From Bacteroidota bacterium (lineage in GTDB: Bacteria; Bacteroidota; Bacteroidia; Flavobacteriales_F; PHOS-HE28), in NCBI GenBank assembly GCA_023412755.1, contig JAEZCB010000153.1, forward strand, positions 1 to 15,846: DNA of 15,846 nt. Reading direction: 5' to 3'. Under the pieces are notes generated by a model, which was given only the letters and a program-made list of their open reading frames with translations, did no database searches and was not told where the DNA came from. The first letter of the stretch is position 1, and each line of letters opens with the position of its first letter. Made by a program: the position numbers and the translations under genes. Positions 15,451-15,846 of this stretch are shown one piece after another.

Positions 15451-15489
15451 CTATGCTAAACTTAAAACAAATGCGCCCACTATTTTCAG
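15451..15489 (-). pseudogene. Apparent signal-peptide coding segment interrupted by an in-frame TAG
   Basis: Directly before the GTG start, in the same frame, the minus strand reads LKIVGAFVLSLA, then TAG (15453-15451), then V-SSYGQ-ECPP. Reading CTG (15489-15487) as the start and any residue (for example Trp, TGG) at the TAG would give a 19-residue signal peptide, MKIVGAFVLSLA-x-VSSYGQ. That has a Lys, a hydrophobic core and a typical Bacteroidota cleavage site before ECPP. Two changes from a normal gene are therefore implied: a CTG in place of ATG, and an amber stop. This is either decay of the export signal, an assembly error, or an unusual start and readthrough. Confidence 0.55.
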
Positions 15490-15733
15490 CTCACGAGCCA
15501 GATGATCTAAACCAAGCAAATGCTTAAATATAACTACTGACTGGGAGATTTGCGCGGATGAGCTTATTAATACCTCAGTTATGTCCACAGAAAAGCCACC
15601 TTGCTGACGCATAGCCTTAAAAATTTCAGTTGTGTGACTGTAAAGCGGACGGTCACTTACCGCAAAGGGTTTCAAACATAATATTATTACTTTGCAAGTC
15701 AAGTCAGTATTATCAACTTCCAATTCACAGGTT
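15490..15733. other. AT-rich intergenic region upstream of the giant beta-helix gene
   Basis: About 244 bases show no gene I can support. A long open minus-strand frame runs through here, but its composition and sequence resemble no protein, and it simply shares the frame of the gene below. TATATTTA at about 15532-15525 on the minus strand resembles a -7 box (TAnnTTT) 80 bases before the GTG. I see no matching -33 box. Confidence 0.4.
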
Positions 15734-15846
15734 TTAAACAATTCTAGAATTTTTGCGATATGTAACCTCTTTCATTCCCTTTATTACTGCGGTGTAATCC
15801 CAATCAATGGACTGGTTCCATATGACATAGGTATACGGATCTACCC
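15734..15846 (-). CDS. C-terminal end of an unrecognised protein (runs off the right edge)
   Basis: The last 36 codons of a minus-strand gene are visible, ending in TAA at 15736-15734. The peptide VDPYTYVIWNQSIDWDYTAV followed by IKGMKEVTYRKNSRIV has the aromatic and charged mix of a genuine soluble protein rather than chance translation. I do not recognise the family. There is no T9SS sorting domain, so it is not obviously a cargo protein like its downstream neighbours. The gap to the next gene's start is about 283 bases, so it is probably a separate transcription unit. Confidence 0.6.
   Translation of the reverse strand, partial: VDPYTYVIWNQSIDWDYTAVIKGMKEVTYRKNSRIV

Noticed and set aside
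15451..15741. 96-codon minus-strand frame before the giant gene
   Set aside because: It starts at a TTG overlapping the end of the previous gene, has no protein-like motifs in its first 80 codons, and only its last dozen codons resemble a signal peptide. I treat those as part of the giant gene's broken 5' end, not as a separate gene.
1..15846. CRISPR array, tRNA, rRNA, transposase, toxin-antitoxin or phage-defence genes
   Set aside because: I looked for regular spaced repeats, cloverleaf-like sequence, DDE/HUH transposase motifs and known defence domains, and saw none. The fibre-like and SprB repeats are protein-level features, not an array.

Overview
The window looks like a chromosomal piece of a Bacteroidota bacterium, most likely of the Flavobacteriia/Flavobacteriales side. 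The signs are a SprB-repeat surface protein, a DUF5686 outer-membrane protein with an N-terminal carboxypeptidase-regulatory-like domain, two proteins ending in type IX secretion (T9SS) type A sorting domains, a long RecQ of the Bacteroidota kind, a TAnnTTTG-type -7 promoter element, and a lack of clear Shine-Dalgarno sites. This assignment is inference from gene families, not from a marker gene.

Layout, left to right. Positions 1-183 (-): start of a secreted protein cut by the window edge. 199-1716 (-): secreted protein with two SprB-like repeats and a tail-fibre-like C-terminus; its 5' end carries a run of nine C that puts the only nearby ATG out of frame. 1840-5897 (-): a compact tatC > DUF5686 > lptB operon for envelope biogenesis, coupled by an ATGA overlap and a stop codon abutting a GTG start. 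5898-6138: divergent intergenic region with promoter-like and stem-loop elements. 6139-8325 (+): recQ, closed by a strong hairpin terminator. 8326-8625: non-coding convergent gap. 8626-15450 (-): two secreted T9SS cargo genes, the upstream one a 1764-residue beta-helix protein. 15734-15846 (-): C-terminal end of an unrecognised protein cut by the window edge.

How the genes fit together. TatC (folded-protein export), DUF5686 (outer-membrane barrel) and LptB (LPS transport ATPase) all serve the cell envelope and are probably made from one transcript. The four secreted or surface proteins on the minus strand are probably Sec-exported; two of them would then cross the outer membrane by T9SS, whose core genes are not here. 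RecQ is a divergent DNA-repair neighbour.

Most notable. The 1764-residue gene has an in-frame TAG exactly inside what would otherwise be a textbook signal peptide, and the SprB-repeat gene has a C9 tract that decides whether its start codon is in frame. Both could be real switches or decay, or assembly errors. G+C drops visibly toward the right end. I saw no CRISPR array, tRNA, rRNA, insertion sequence, or defence system, and nothing that I can defend as a wholly new system.
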